NCBI RefSeq assembly: GCF_015160875.1
Contig: NZ_CP063374.1
Location: forward strand, 5,335,501-5,399,500
Direction: 5' to 3'
Source of the DNA: Streptomyces chromofuscus
GTDB lineage: Bacteria > Actinomycetota > Actinomycetes > Streptomycetales > Streptomycetaceae
DNA: 64,000 bases
The notes under the pieces were generated by a model. That model had not been told where the DNA came from. It was given only the letters and a program-made list of their open reading frames with translations, and did not search any database. Position numbers and translations under genes: made by a program. This document shows positions 1-8,881 of this stretch, in pieces. Numbering within the stretch: position 1 is the first letter of the stretch; every line of letters starts with the position of its first letter.

Positions 1-1
1 C

Positions 2-1342
2 ACCCGCGACGGCACCCGTTATGTCTCCGTCGCGCAGATGCGGCCCAACACCGGTCCCACCTCCTACCAGGACGACATGGTCGGCCACCTCGTCCCGCGC
101 GGCCGCCGCCCGATGCTGGACGCCGCGCTCGACGAGGGCAGGATCGTGCGCGAGGGCGACCCGGAGTGGCGCGAGGAGGTCCCGGTCCGGGTCGAGTCGA
201 TCCCGGTGCGACGGGAAGGACGCGTCCTCGGTGTCATCGCCCGCAACACCAACCTCCTCACCGTGCGCACCCCGAGCCGTCTGGAGCTCACGTACCTCCA
301 GAGCGCCTCGGACCTGGCACAGATGATCGCGGCCGGCGCCTTCCCCTTCGCGAACCAGCAGCTCGACATGGATGCCTCGCCCCGCGTGGGCGACGGCCTG
401 ATCCGGCTCGACGCGGACGGCATCGTCCAGTACGCCTCCCCGAACGCGCTGTCCGCCTACCACCGTATGGGCCTCGCCGCCGACCTGGTCGGCCACCACC
501 TGGGCCGTACGACCGCCGAACTCGCACCCACCCGGGGGCCGGTGGACGAAGCGCTGGCCAAGGTGGCCAGCGGATGGGCGCCGCGCGAGTTCGAGATCGA
601 GGCCAACGACGGGGTCATCCAGTTCCGGGCCATTCCGCTCAAGCCCAAGGGCACCCGCATCGGTTCGCTCGTGCTGCTCCGGGACGTCACCGAACTGCGC
701 CGCCGCGAGAGGGAGTTGATCACCAAGGACGCGACCATCCGGGAAATCCACCACCGGGTGAAGAACAACCTCCAGACGGTGGCCGCCCTGCTGCGCCTGC
801 AGGCCCGCCGCATCGAGTCCGAGCGGGGCCGCGCGGCCCTGGACGAGGCGGTGCGCCGGGTCGGCTCCATCGCGATCGTGCACGAGACGCTCTCCCAGAA
901 CCTGGACGAGCGCGTGGAGTTCGACGAGATCGCCGACCGGGTGCTGGCGATGGTCGCCGAGATCTCCCCGGGCAAGGTCACCGGCCGGCGCAGCGGCCGC
1001 TTCGGCATCCTGGACGCCGAGGTCGCCACCCCGCTGTCGATGGTGCTCACCGAGGTGTTGCAGAACGCGCTGGAGCACGGCTTCCGCGAGGGCGACACCG
1101 GCACGGTCGAGGTGTCGGCCGTGCGGGGCGGTACGACGAAGGAGGCGCGCCTGCTGGTGACGGTGCAGGACGACGGGGTCGGCCTGCCCGAGGGTTTCGA
1201 CCCGCGCACCTCCGGCAACCTCGGCCTGCAGATCGTACGGACGCTGGTGGAGGGCGAGTTGGGCGGTACGTTCGACATGGTCCCGGCGCCGGAGCGCGGC
1301 ACGCAGGTCATCTTGGACATCCCGGTACGCGCGCAGAAGTGA
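2..1342 (+). CDS. PAS-containing sensor histidine kinase (5' end outside window)
   Basis: The reading frame is open at the left edge, so the N-terminus is missing; 446 residues are visible. After a sensor-like N-terminal part comes a PAS domain (about residues 130-230). Next is a HisKA_2-type dimerisation box, IHHRVKNNLQ, near residue 250, whose His is the likely phospho-acceptor. The ATPase domain has an N-box (EVLQNALEHG, about 350) and glycine boxes DDGVGLP and GNLGLQI. No membrane span is visible, so it is probably cytosolic. HisKA_2 kinases often act with stand-alone receivers, and no response regulator is adjacent. It matches the kinase beside wblE in S. coelicolor from memory. The ligand is unknown. 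Confidence 0.9.
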   Translation, partial: TRDGTRYVSVAQMRPNTGPTSYQDDMVGHLVPRGRRPMLDAALDEGRIVREGDPEWREEVPVRVESIPVRREGRVLGVIARNTNLLTVRTPSRLELTYLQSASDLAQMIAAGAFPFANQQLDMDASPRVGDGLIRLDADGIVQYASPNALSAYHRMGLAADLVGHHLGRTTAELAPTRGPVDEALAKVASGWAPREFEIEANDGVIQFRAIPLKPKGTRIGSLVLLRDVTELRRRERELITKDATIREIHHRVKNNLQTVAALLRLQARRIESERGRAALDEAVRRVGSIAIVHETLSQNLDERVEFDEIADRVLAMVAEISPGKVTGRRSGRFGILDAEVATPLSMVLTEVLQNALEHGFREGDTGTVEVSAVRGGTTKEARLLVTVQDDGVGLPEGFDPRTSGNLGLQIVRTLVEGELGGTFDMVPAPERGTQVILDIPVRAQK

Positions 1343-1403
1343 CCGGCCGTCCACCGGAAGTGACGGGCGTTCCTCGGTCGCAAGGGCCTCGGTACAGCAA
1401 AAA

Positions 1404-1427
1404 GCCCCGGACCTGACGGTCCGGGGC
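1404..1427 (-). terminator. Intrinsic terminator with U tract on the minus strand
   Basis: A perfect 10-bp stem (GCCCCGGACC with its complement) around a 4-base loop. On the minus strand it is followed by five T residues, so it best terminates wblE transcription, and it may also stop the kinase transcript from the other side. Confidence 0.8.
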
Positions 1428-1537
1428 CAGTGCTCGCTGTAAGCGCATTGGGGGTACTGCGCGCTGCGGCTCGGGGGCGGGAGATGCGTACTCGCTGTAC
1501 GCGCCGCCAAGCTCAGGCTGTCAGCGGGGTGGGTGTG

Positions 1538-1795
1538 TCAGGCGGAGGCCTGACGGGCCCGGTTGCGGGCGGCGCGGCGCTTCATGGCGCGGCGCTCGTC
1601 CTCGCTGAGACCACCCCAGACGCCGGAGTCCTGGCCGGACTCGAGCGCCCACTGCAGACACTGCTCGATAACCGGGCAGCGACGGCAGACGGCCTTGGCT
1701 TCCTCGATCTGCAGCAGCGCAGGACCGGTGTTGCCGATGGGGAAGAAGAGCTCGGGGTCTTCCTCGCGGCAAACGGCGTTGTGACGCCAGTCCAT
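1538..1795 (-). CDS. wblE: WhiB-family iron-sulfur regulator WblE
   Basis: 85 residues, normal for the short WhiB-like class. The four cluster-ligand cysteines are C9, C37, C40 and C46 (CxxC then Cx5C), followed by the turn motif GVWGG and a basic C-terminus rich in Arg and Lys for DNA contact. Wbl proteins bind a [4Fe-4S] cluster sensitive to O2 and NO and act with the principal sigma factor. Length and place next to a lipid kinase and the sigH locus match WblE (SCO5240 type; WhiB1 group in mycobacteria). A GGAGAGG ribosome-binding site precedes the ATG. Identification as wblE is by synteny and length. Confidence 0.92.
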   Translation of the reverse strand: MDWRHNAVCREEDPELFFPIGNTGPALLQIEEAKAVCRRCPVIEQCLQWALESGQDSGVWGGLSEDERRAMKRRAARNRARQASA

Positions 1796-2112
1796 GGCTG
1801 CTACCTCTCCTTGGTATTACGTGAAGATTGTGAATGTGAACGCTTTCACGAATCCCTCAACAAGTGAAGGGCCTACCGCCGAGTCTTCCCCGGCGTGGTC
1901 CTTGGTTGTGAAGAGGGGTTCCGGTGATCTGTGGAGGCCGGTGTTGCGGGCCGTCCCGATCGCCACGTAGAGACTCGCAAACCTCGGCGACGGATACAAC
2001 CCCTTCCGGAAAGTTTTTTTTGATTCCTCGGTGTCGACTAGGTCACAGCCGTACTTCCATGGGGTGGATCCTGGCCTAAACGTTCGAGTGAAAGGACTTT
2101 GGCCCCTTCTGC
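1796..2112. other. Intergenic region holding the wblE leader and promoter
   Basis: 317 bases between wblE and the lipid kinase, both on the minus strand. AT-richer than its surroundings, with a run of seven to eight T near 2016. A separate promoter for wblE is likely here; no confident -10/-35 pair was assigned. Short ORFs in it lack normal codon bias. Confidence 0.5.
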
Positions 2113-3081
2113 TCACACAATCACACGCAGTGCACGGCGTACGCCTGTGAACGTCACGCTGGTGCGCAGCCCGAGGTGGTCACCGTCCATCTGAAGGGGC
2201 AGCGGCACCTTCGAATGCAAGGTGAACTCGCTCAAATCGTGCAGGGACACGGCGTGCTTGCCATGGGGTCCGCGCTCGGGGGACGAAGTGAGCAACTGGG
2301 TGCCATACCGGGCAACCGCGGCCGTCGACATCCGGGTCAGGCCGAACACATCCAGTCCGGTGTCGAACGAGGCCTGCGGCGAGGCGTACATCGGACGATT
2401 GCCGAGGAACGTCCAGGGGGCGGTGTTCGACGCTATGCACAGGAGCAGATCCGTCACCGGGTCCTCGCCCGCCCGCTCCAGGCTGATCGACCCCGTCCGG
2501 CGGCTCGGCTCGCCCAGCAACTGGCGCAGCACCTGACGGACGTAGAGCGCGTGCGTCGACTTCCTGCCGCGCTCGCGCTGCTGCTCGACGCGGCCGACGA
2601 CACCGGCGTCGAAGCCGAGCCCCGCGTTGAAGGTGAACCAGCGGGACGGCACGGCCTCGTCCTCCGTGCCCGGTGTGCCGGAGGTCAGTCCCAGTCCGAC
2701 GGTCCGCTCGCTGCCCTCGCGCAGCGCGTCCAGCAGGGCGCCGGTGGCCTCGACGGCGTCGTTGGGCAGGCCGAGGGCGCGGGCGAAGACGTTGGTGGAA
2801 CCGCCGGGGACCACGGCGAGACCCGGGACGTGGCCGGGCGCGGGGCCGTTGTGCAGGAGGCCGTTGACGACCTCGTTGACCGTACCGTCACCGCCGAGGG
2901 CGACCACGAGGTCGATGTCGTCGCTCTCGGCGGCCTGCCGGCCGAGGTCGCGCGCGTGCCCGCGGTACTCGGTGGTGACCGCCTCCAGCTTCATCTCACT
3001 GGCGAGCGCGTGAATCAGGACATCGCGCGTACGTGCGCTTGTGGTGGTTGCCGCCGGATTGACCACGAGAAGTGCACGCAT
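2113..3081 (-). CDS. Diacylglycerol/lipid kinase family protein
   Basis: 322 residues, usual length for bacterial DAGK-catalytic-domain proteins (YegS/DgkB type). The N-terminus has VVNPAA, then the nucleotide-binding motif GGDGTVNEVVNG (about residues 63-74) and GGSTNVFARALG (about 93-104), both diagnostic. The C-terminal beta domain ends with QMDGD near 300. The family phosphorylates diacylglycerol or related lipids with ATP at the membrane; the substrate cannot be read from sequence. It lies head-on to the divergent membrane-protein gene at 3239 and upstream of wblE on the same strand, an order conserved in streptomycetes from memory. Confidence 0.88.
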   Translation of the reverse strand: MRALLVVNPAATTTSARTRDVLIHALASEMKLEAVTTEYRGHARDLGRQAAESDDIDLVVALGGDGTVNEVVNGLLHNGPAPGHVPGLAVVPGGSTNVFARALGLPNDAVEATGALLDALREGSERTVGLGLTSGTPGTEDEAVPSRWFTFNAGLGFDAGVVGRVEQQRERGRKSTHALYVRQVLRQLLGEPSRRTGSISLERAGEDPVTDLLLCIASNTAPWTFLGNRPMYASPQASFDTGLDVFGLTRMSTAAVARYGTQLLTSSPERGPHGKHAVSLHDLSEFTLHSKVPLPLQMDGDHLGLRTSVTFTGVRRALRVIV

Positions 3082-3238
3082 GCCTCGCAGAGTACCTACT
3101 GGGCGGTACCGGGCACAGGCCGGAGTGGGGATCCGGCGAAGATCGCGGCGTGAGTCCCGACACGGGTGAGTGGGCGGCCGCGCAGTGGTGCCCCGGGGTC
3201 TTCCGAGGCGTCGGCGGTGCGAGGGCTACCCTGCAGGA

Positions 3239-3691
3239 GTGAGCTCACAGCAGAACCCCACCCCCGCTTCCGAGGCCGCCGCAGAGGCCGGCCCCCGTCC
3301 CGTCCGGCTGACCGTGGCGGCGGCGCTGACCGCGCTGGAGGGGCTCGCGCTCGTGGTCGGCGGTGTCTGGATCCTCGTTCTCGGACTGACCGGGCACCCG
3401 GACGACCGGCAGCAGGCCGTGACGGGCGGTGTCACGCTGATCGTGCTCGCGCTGCTGCCGCTGCTCGCCGCGCGCGGACTGCTCGGCCGGCGCAGCTGGA
3501 GCCGTGGCCCGGCCCTCATCACGCAGATCATCGCGCTGCCCGTGGCCTACAACCTGCTTCAGGCCGACAGCATGGCCATCCCGGGCGGCATCGCGCTGGC
3601 CGTCGTCGCGGTCGGGTCCCTGATCCTGCTGCTCAACCCCGAGACCACCAGGGCCCTCGGCATCCGGGGACCCGGCAACACGGACAAGTAG
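3239..3691 (+). CDS. Small four-helix integral membrane protein
   Basis: 150 residues from a GTG preceded by CAGGAG. A charged cytosolic-looking N-terminus of about 25 residues is followed by four hydrophobic segments (about 28-50, 62-83, 93-110, 115-137). No catalytic motif was seen. Function unknown. It sits between the lipid kinase and the sigH operon, as in other streptomycetes, and reads alone on the plus strand. Confidence 0.8.
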   Translation: MSSQQNPTPASEAAAEAGPRPVRLTVAAALTALEGLALVVGGVWILVLGLTGHPDDRQQAVTGGVTLIVLALLPLLAARGLLGRRSWSRGPALITQIIALPVAYNLLQADSMAIPGGIALAVVAVGSLILLLNPETTRALGIRGPGNTDK

Positions 3692-4063
3692 CAGTCGCGG
3701 GCGGTCCGACGCCGTCCCGCGCGTCGTCTCCCCGGTCACGCCGCCTTCCCGGTCGCGCCGCCTTCCCGTGGGCCGACGCTGCGCGCTCCGGGCGGGCGGA
3801 ACCTCTGCCGACGCGGGGCCTCGTCACTCCGGGCGGGCGGCGCCCCGTCCGCCCGGGCTCGGGCGTTCCGGACGGGCGGCGCCTCGTCCGGCGCCGGGGC
3901 CACGCTGCCCACCCGGCCGGCACCCTCCCACTTGGCGTGGCTCGAGCGGTCGGCCGCCTCCACGCGCGCCGGGCTCGAGCCGTCCGCCGTGGGCGTGGTC
4001 TCTTCACGCCGCCGAGCTCGCGCCGTCCACCCCGGAAGCGACGTTTCCCTTGCGTCGCTCCGG
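3692..4063. other. GC-rich intergenic region between convergent genes
   Basis: 372 bases between the membrane-protein gene and sigH, which converge here. It contains short degenerate direct repeats (CGCCGCCTTCCCGGT-like near 3738-3770, and CGGGCGG-rich units to 3880). No gene with normal codon bias and no clear hairpin terminator were found. Confidence 0.5.
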
Positions 4064-5251
4064 TTACTCCTCCACCAGCAGCTTCTCCCGCAGCTGCGCC
4101 AGGGTGCGGGCCAGGAGGCGGGACACGTGCATCTGGGAGATGCCGACCTCCTGCGCGATCTGCGACTGGGTCATGTTGCCGAAGAAGCGCAGCAGCAGGA
4201 TCCGCTTCTCACGGGGCGGCAGGTCCTCCAGGAGCGGCTTGAGCGACTCCCGGTACTCGACGCCCTCCAGCGCCTCGTCCTCCGCGCCGAGGGTGTCGGC
4301 GACAGCCGGGGACTCGTCGTCGGTGTCGGGGACGTCCAGGGACAGCGTCGAGTACGCGTTGGCGGACTCCAGGCCCTCCAGGACCTCCTCCTCGGAGATC
4401 GCCAGCTTCTCGGCGAGCTCGTGGACCGTGGGGGAGCGGCCGTGCAGCTGCGACAGTTCCGCGGTCGCCGTGGTCAGCGACAGACGCAGCTCCTGCAGCC
4501 GGCGCGGCACCCGCACCGCCCAGCCCTTGTCGCGGAAGTGCCGCTTGATCTCGCCGACGACCGTCGGCGTCGCGTACGTGGAGAACTCGACGCCTCGGTC
4601 GGGGTCGAAGCGGTCGACCGACTTGATCAGGCCGATGGTGGCGACCTGGGTGAGGTCGTCCAGCGGCTCGCCGCGGTTGCGGAAGCGGCGCGCGAGGTGC
4701 TCGACGAGGGGCAGGTGCATCCGGACGAGCTGGTTGCGCAGCTCGGCGTACTCCGGGCTGCCCTCCTTCAGCGTGCGCAGCTCCACGAACAGGGCGCGCG
4801 CACCGCTGCGGTCCTGCGGGTCCTGCGCGGGCTGTGCGTTGCGTGCGGCCGCCGTGCCGACCGTGGCGGGCGCGCCATGTGCGTCGTGCTGCGCGTCGGG
4901 CACGTCCTGCACGTCCTGCTCCGCGTATCGCTCGTGCTCGCTCATCGTCCCGCCCGTCGCCCTTCCCCGAGCCCTCGTCTCGTCCCCCGCTCTCGACGAC
5001 GCTCGAGCGGGGGGACCCCCATGGGCAGGGGACACCTCGATCCGCGGTTCCAGGGGAGCACTCCGCACGGCGCCCTCCTGATCCCGCTGCCCGCCGTCCA
5101 GGAAGCCGTCCTCCGTCGAGTCGGAGTCGTCCTCCGGGTGCGGCCGGGCCTGCTCGGGAATGCCGTCGATGCCGCCCGCCGTGCGACGGGCGCCGATCGG
5201 ACCGTTCCCCGAGCTCTCGGATCCGGCCGAGCCAGGGGCGCCCGAGGGCAT
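4064..5251 (-). CDS. sigH: Stress-response RNA polymerase sigma factor, SigB/SigF/SigH family
   Basis: The conserved part (about 270 residues) has region 2 (LVRMHLPLVEHLARRF, then EFSTYATPTVVGEIKRHFRD), region 3 and a region 4.2 helix-turn-helix (TQSQIAQEVGISQMHVSRLL). The start is uncertain. ATG at 5251 follows GGGAG and gives 395 residues; an internal ATG at 4945 gives 293 residues and still has all sigma regions. S. coelicolor SigH is known to occur as several size forms, so more than one start may be used. The N-terminal extension is low-complexity and holds a GC-rich palindromic repeat in frame (4984-5022). The anti-sigma gene lies directly upstream, so this is a partner-switch operon. 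Confidence 0.88.
   Translation of the reverse strand: MPSGAPGSAGSESSGNGPIGARRTAGGIDGIPEQARPHPEDDSDSTEDGFLDGGQRDQEGAVRSAPLEPRIEVSPAHGGPPARASSRAGDETRARGRATGGTMSEHERYAEQDVQDVPDAQHDAHGAPATVGTAAARNAQPAQDPQDRSGARALFVELRTLKEGSPEYAELRNQLVRMHLPLVEHLARRFRNRGEPLDDLTQVATIGLIKSVDRFDPDRGVEFSTYATPTVVGEIKRHFRDKGWAVRVPRRLQELRLSLTTATAELSQLHGRSPTVHELAEKLAISEEEVLEGLESANAYSTLSLDVPDTDDESPAVADTLGAEDEALEGVEYRESLKPLLEDLPPREKRILLLRFFGNMTQSQIAQEVGISQMHVSRLLARTLAQLREKLLVEE
4984..5022 (-). repeat. GC-rich palindromic interspersed element, in frame within sigH
   Basis: On the minus strand it reads TGGGGGTCCCCCCGC, then CTCGAGCG, a short spacer, and GAGAGCGGGGGA. The same architecture recurs at 43639-43678 inside kgd. It can fold as TGGGGGTCCCCC-type hairpins. 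It lies in the low-complexity N-terminal extension of SigH and adds residues such as Gly-Gly-Pro-Pro without breaking the frame. Confidence 0.7.
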
Positions 5252-5310
5252 CCCCGTCGGCAGCTCCCGTGTGCCGCGCTCTTCGTCCCGCACCGGCCCG
5301 TCCCCGTTCC

Positions 5311-5724
5311 TCACGCCGGCCCGGGTCCCGCGCCGCGCTGTTTGTAGAGGCTGATCGAAACGGTCTTGTCGTCGTCCACGGCGGAGGAGACCTTGCCCGC
5401 GAGGGCGGACAGCACGGTCCAGGCGAAGGTGTCCCGCGACGGGGCGTGACCGTCCGTCGTGGGCGCCGAGACGGTGACCTCCAGCGAGTCGTCGACGAGC
5501 CGGAAGACACAGCTGAGCACCGAACCGGGCACGGCCTGCTGGAGCAGGATCGCGCAGGCCTCGTCCACCGCGATGCGCAGGTCCTCGATCTCGTCGAGGG
5601 TGAAGTCCAAACGGGCCGCGAGGCCGGCCGTGGCCGTCCGCAGCACCGACAGGTAGGCACCCGCAGCCGGCAGCCGGACTTCCACGAAGTCCTGGGTCGC
5701 GGGCTCGCCTGCGATCTGGGACAC
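5311..5724 (-). CDS. prsH: Anti-sigma factor, serine-protein kinase (RsbW/SpoIIAB type), SigH antagonist
   Basis: 137 residues from a GTG with GGAGGTGAG just upstream; an in-frame TTG 12 bases earlier is less likely. It is a GHKL ATPase fold: the N-box is degenerate (DLRIAVDEACAILL), typical of RsbW-like anti-sigma kinases. In the SigB-type partner switch it would bind SigH and be released by a dephosphorylated anti-anti-sigma protein, which is not encoded nearby. The gene matches prsH/ushX of S. coelicolor by position. It ends 59 bases before the sigH start used here, but the sigH frame stays open through it. Confidence 0.85.
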   Translation of the reverse strand: MSQIAGEPATQDFVEVRLPAAGAYLSVLRTATAGLAARLDFTLDEIEDLRIAVDEACAILLQQAVPGSVLSCVFRLVDDSLEVTVSAPTTDGHAPSRDTFAWTVLSALAGKVSSAVDDDKTVSISLYKQRGAGPGPA

Positions 5725-5984
5725 CCTCACCTCCAAGGTGGTACAAGCTCTACGGGGCCGAGGGTCGCCCCTCGGGGTAACGCGAAGTATGTTCAGCGGT
5801 GACGCTACCGCGCTCGGAACCTACCTGTCCCCGGGACCCCAACCCCTTGCTGTCACTCATAGTAAACACATGAACACGCACAGTGGCTAGAGGGTGGGCG
5901 CCCCCAATTGGGAAGAGCGCGCGCCGGGTTGACGTACCCACACGTCAGACGCTCGAACCGTCGGGCCGGGAGGTCACGGGCTGG

Positions 5985-6245
5985 TCACACCAGGACGTGG
6001 TCGACAAAGCACCATCGCCAATTTTCCCCCGGTTCGAACGTCCGCATCACCGGATGGCCGGACTCCTTGAAATGGTCCGTCGCGTGCCGCCCCGGCGAGG
6101 AGTCGCAGCAGCCGACATGACCGCAGGTGAGGCACATCCGCAACTGCACGGGATGCACTCCCTCGGCGAGGCACACGGGACAGGTGTCGCTGAGGGCACC
6201 GGGTTCCGGGTGGGGGAGGCCGTCGGCGTGCGTGCACTGTTTCAT
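5985..6245 (-). CDS. UBP-type zinc finger protein
   Basis: 86 residues with a Cys/His pattern of the UBP zinc finger: CTH near the N-terminus, CPVC, then CLTCGHVGCCDSS, H in GRHATDHF and GHPVM. In eukaryotes this fold binds ubiquitin C-termini; stand-alone bacterial copies are common in actinomycetes and have no settled role. It is divergent from the antiporter gene with about 60 bases between starts, so they share a promoter region. Confidence 0.87.
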   Translation of the reverse strand: MKQCTHADGLPHPEPGALSDTCPVCLAEGVHPVQLRMCLTCGHVGCCDSSPGRHATDHFKESGHPVMRTFEPGENWRWCFVDHVLV

Positions 6246-6304
6246 GATTGCCAGGTTACGACGGTCGCGCGGAAGACCGCGCGGGAAAGAGGGCGGCGAG
6301 AACC

Positions 6305-7897
6305 ATGGACGTAATGCCACTGCTGATGCTGGTGGCGGGCAGTGCGGCGATCGCCGCGGCCGGTCGGCGCACCCCCGTACCGGCACCGCTGCTACTGGTC
6401 GCGGCCGGACTGGTGGTCTCGTACGTCCCGGGAGTCCCGGACTACCACCTCGACCCGCACGTCGTGCTGCCGCTGATCCTCCCGCCGCTGCTGCACACCG
6501 CGGCCACCGAGAGCTCCTACCTGGACCTGCGCGCGCAACTGCGGCCCGTCGCGCTGCTGTCGGTCGGCTACGTGCTCTTCGCGACCTTCGTCGTGGGCTG
6601 GGCCGCCTATGTGCTCGTCCCGGGCCTGCCGCTGACCGCGGCGCTGGTGCTGGGCGCGGTGGTGGCGCCGCCGGACGCGGTCGCGGCCACGGCGATCGCC
6701 CGCCGGGTCGGACTGCCGTCCCGGATCACCACGATCCTGCAGGGCGAGTCCCTGGTGAACGACGCCACCGCGATCACCGCCTACCGCGTCGCCCTCGCGG
6801 CCGCCGTCGGCGAGGGCGCGACCTGGGCCGGCGGCATCGGCGAATTCCTGCTCGCGGCGGTCGGCGGCGTCGTCGTCGGACTGGTCCTCATGGTGCCGAT
6901 CCACTGGCTGCGCACCCACCTGAAGGAGCCCCTCCTCCAGAACACCCTCTCCCTGCTGATCCCGTTCGTCGCGTACGCCGTCGCCGAGCAGGTGCACGCC
7001 TCCGGCGTCCTCGCGGTCGTCGTGGTCGCCCTCTACCTCGGACACCGCGCGTGGGAGGTCGACTTCCAGACCCGCCTCCAGGAGGGCGCGGTCTGGAAGA
7101 TGGTCGCGTTCGTCCTGGAATCGTCGGTGTTCGCGCTGATCGGACTCCAGCTGCCGGTGGTCCTCGAAGGACTGGGGGAGTATGAGGGGCCGGAGGCCGC
7201 CTGGTACGCGTGCGCCCTCTTCCTGGTGGTCATCGTGACCCGGTTCGTGTGGGTGTACCCGTCCATCTTCCTGCCGCGGATGATGTCGGAGCGGATCCGG
7301 GAACGGGAGGCGGCCCCCACCTGGAAGGGCGCGTTCGTCATCTCCTGGGCCGGGATGCGGGGCGTGGTCTCGCTCGCCATCGCCTTCTCGATCCCGCAGA
7401 CCGTGGCGGGCGAGCCCTTCCCCGGCCGCAACCTGATCCTCTTCCTGACCTTCACGACGGTCATCGGCACGCTCGTCGTGCAGGGCCTGAGCCTGCCCCC
7501 GCTGATCCGGCTCCTCAGACTGCCCGGCCGGGACGTCCAGGCGGAGACGCTCGCCGAGGCCAACGCCCAGGCGCAGGCCTCGCGTGCCGCCGAGCGCCGT
7601 CTCGACGAGCTTCTCGCCGACGAGCGCAACGCCCTGCCCGAACCGCTCGCCGAGCGGCTGCGCGCCGTCCTGGAGCGCCGCCGCAACGCCGTCTGGGAAC
7701 GCCTCGGCCAGCCCAACCCCATCACCGGCGAGAGCGCCGACGAGACCTACCGCCGCCTGGCCAGCGAGATGATCAGTGCCGAGCGCGAGATGTTCGTGAG
7801 GCTGCGCGACGGTCGCTACATCGACGACGAGATGCTGCGGACGCTGTTGCGTCGGCTCGACCTCGAGGAGGCGGCGGCGTACCGGGAGGCGACGTAG
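6305..7897 (+). CDS. CPA1-family Na+/H+ antiporter
   Basis: 530 residues. About twelve hydrophobic segments occupy residues 1-405, including the ion-site stretch PPDAVAATAIARR and GESLVNDATAI, which are characteristic of CPA1/NhaP-type exchangers. A charged cytosolic helical tail (about 420-530) is rich in Arg and Glu and ends with DLEEAAAYREAT. It would swap cytosolic Na+ (or K+) for external H+ and serve pH and salt homeostasis. ATG at 6305 gives a membrane N-terminus without leader. Single gene, divergent from the UBP finger gene. Confidence 0.92.
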   Translation: MDVMPLLMLVAGSAAIAAAGRRTPVPAPLLLVAAGLVVSYVPGVPDYHLDPHVVLPLILPPLLHTAATESSYLDLRAQLRPVALLSVGYVLFATFVVGWAAYVLVPGLPLTAALVLGAVVAPPDAVAATAIARRVGLPSRITTILQGESLVNDATAITAYRVALAAAVGEGATWAGGIGEFLLAAVGGVVVGLVLMVPIHWLRTHLKEPLLQNTLSLLIPFVAYAVAEQVHASGVLAVVVVALYLGHRAWEVDFQTRLQEGAVWKMVAFVLESSVFALIGLQLPVVLEGLGEYEGPEAAWYACALFLVVIVTRFVWVYPSIFLPRMMSERIREREAAPTWKGAFVISWAGMRGVVSLAIAFSIPQTVAGEPFPGRNLILFLTFTTVIGTLVVQGLSLPPLIRLLRLPGRDVQAETLAEANAQAQASRAAERRLDELLADERNALPEPLAERLRAVLERRRNAVWERLGQPNPITGESADETYRRLASEMISAEREMFVRLRDGRYIDDEMLRTLLRRLDLEEAAAYREAT

Positions 7898-7957
7898 GTC
7901 CGTCCGCACGAGGGAGCCGGAGAAAGGCCCGGTCGGGAAGTCGGAGGGAGGGCCCGG

Positions 7958-8860
7958 TCAGGGAAAGGGGCGGCCGGTGACGACGGCCGCCACCGTGCTC
8001 CCGCGCGCGAAGGCGCCTTCCTCGGCCAGGGAGACAAGTCCGTACAGCATTTTGGCGACATACAGACGCTCGACGGGCAGCCCGTGCCGGTCCTCGAAGT
8101 CCGCCGCGAAGGCCTCGAGTTCCGGTGGGGTGCGCGCGTAGCCGCCGAAGTGGAAGCGGTCGTCGAGGTGCCAGTCGCCGCGCGGTCCCCCGAAGGCCGC
8201 CGCTTGCAGCGACCGTATGCCGGAGGTCAGGAAGCCGCCCTTGAGGACCGGTATGCCGAGCGCGCGCTGACCGGGAGCGAGGCCCGCCGCCAGTCCGGCG
8301 AGGGTGCCCCCCGTGCCGCAGGCGATCGCGACGACGTCCGCCTGACCGCGCAGCTCCTCGCCGAGCGCTTGGCAGCCCCGAACGGCAGGGGAGTTGCTGC
8401 CACCCTCGGGGACGACGTACGCGTCCTCGGCGCCGGCGGCGCGCAGCAGGGCGGCGAGGGTGTTCGGGTCGGTCTTGCGTCGGTACGTCGACCTGTCGAC
8501 GAAGTGCAGTCGCATGCCGTCGGCCGCGCACCGGGCGAGGGAGGGGTTGAGGGGGCGGTCGGCGAGTTCCTGGCCGCGGACCACGCCGACGGTGGCGAGG
8601 CCGAGGAGGCGGCCCGCGGCCGCGGTGGCGCGCAGATGGTTGGAGTACGCGCCGCCGAAGGTGACGATCGGGCGGCCGTCGGCCGCGGCGAGGTTGGGCG
8701 ACAGTTTGCGCCACTTGTTGCCGACGAGGTCGGGGTGGATCAGGTCGTCGCGCTTGAGGAGGAGCCGTACGCCCCGCCGCGCGAAGCGGTCGTCGTGCAC
8801 GTCCCGCACCGGGGAGGGGAGCCGCGGGTGCAGGGTCGCGAGGGCGTCGGGGCTGGTCAC
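7958..8860 (-). CDS. PLP-dependent D-cysteine desulfhydrase / ACC deaminase family enzyme
   Basis: 300 residues, GTG start. Fold-type II PLP enzyme: the Schiff-base Lys lies in VGNKWRKLSPNL (about residue 48), substrate-loop motif GGAYSNHLRATAAAG follows, and the phosphate-binding Gly loop is ACGTGGTLAGLAAGL. The family either breaks D-cysteine to pyruvate, ammonia and H2S or opens the ring of ACC; sequence alone does not separate them, and many streptomycete members are annotated as ACC deaminase. It ends about 60 bases after the convergent antiporter and is followed by the amidase on the same strand. Confidence 0.85.
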   Translation of the reverse strand: MTSPDALATLHPRLPSPVRDVHDDRFARRGVRLLLKRDDLIHPDLVGNKWRKLSPNLAAADGRPIVTFGGAYSNHLRATAAAGRLLGLATVGVVRGQELADRPLNPSLARCAADGMRLHFVDRSTYRRKTDPNTLAALLRAAGAEDAYVVPEGGSNSPAVRGCQALGEELRGQADVVAIACGTGGTLAGLAAGLAPGQRALGIPVLKGGFLTSGIRSLQAAAFGGPRGDWHLDDRFHFGGYARTPPELEAFAADFEDRHGLPVERLYVAKMLYGLVSLAEEGAFARGSTVAAVVTGRPFP

Positions 8861-8881
8861 CCCGCCATTGTCACCCGTGGG

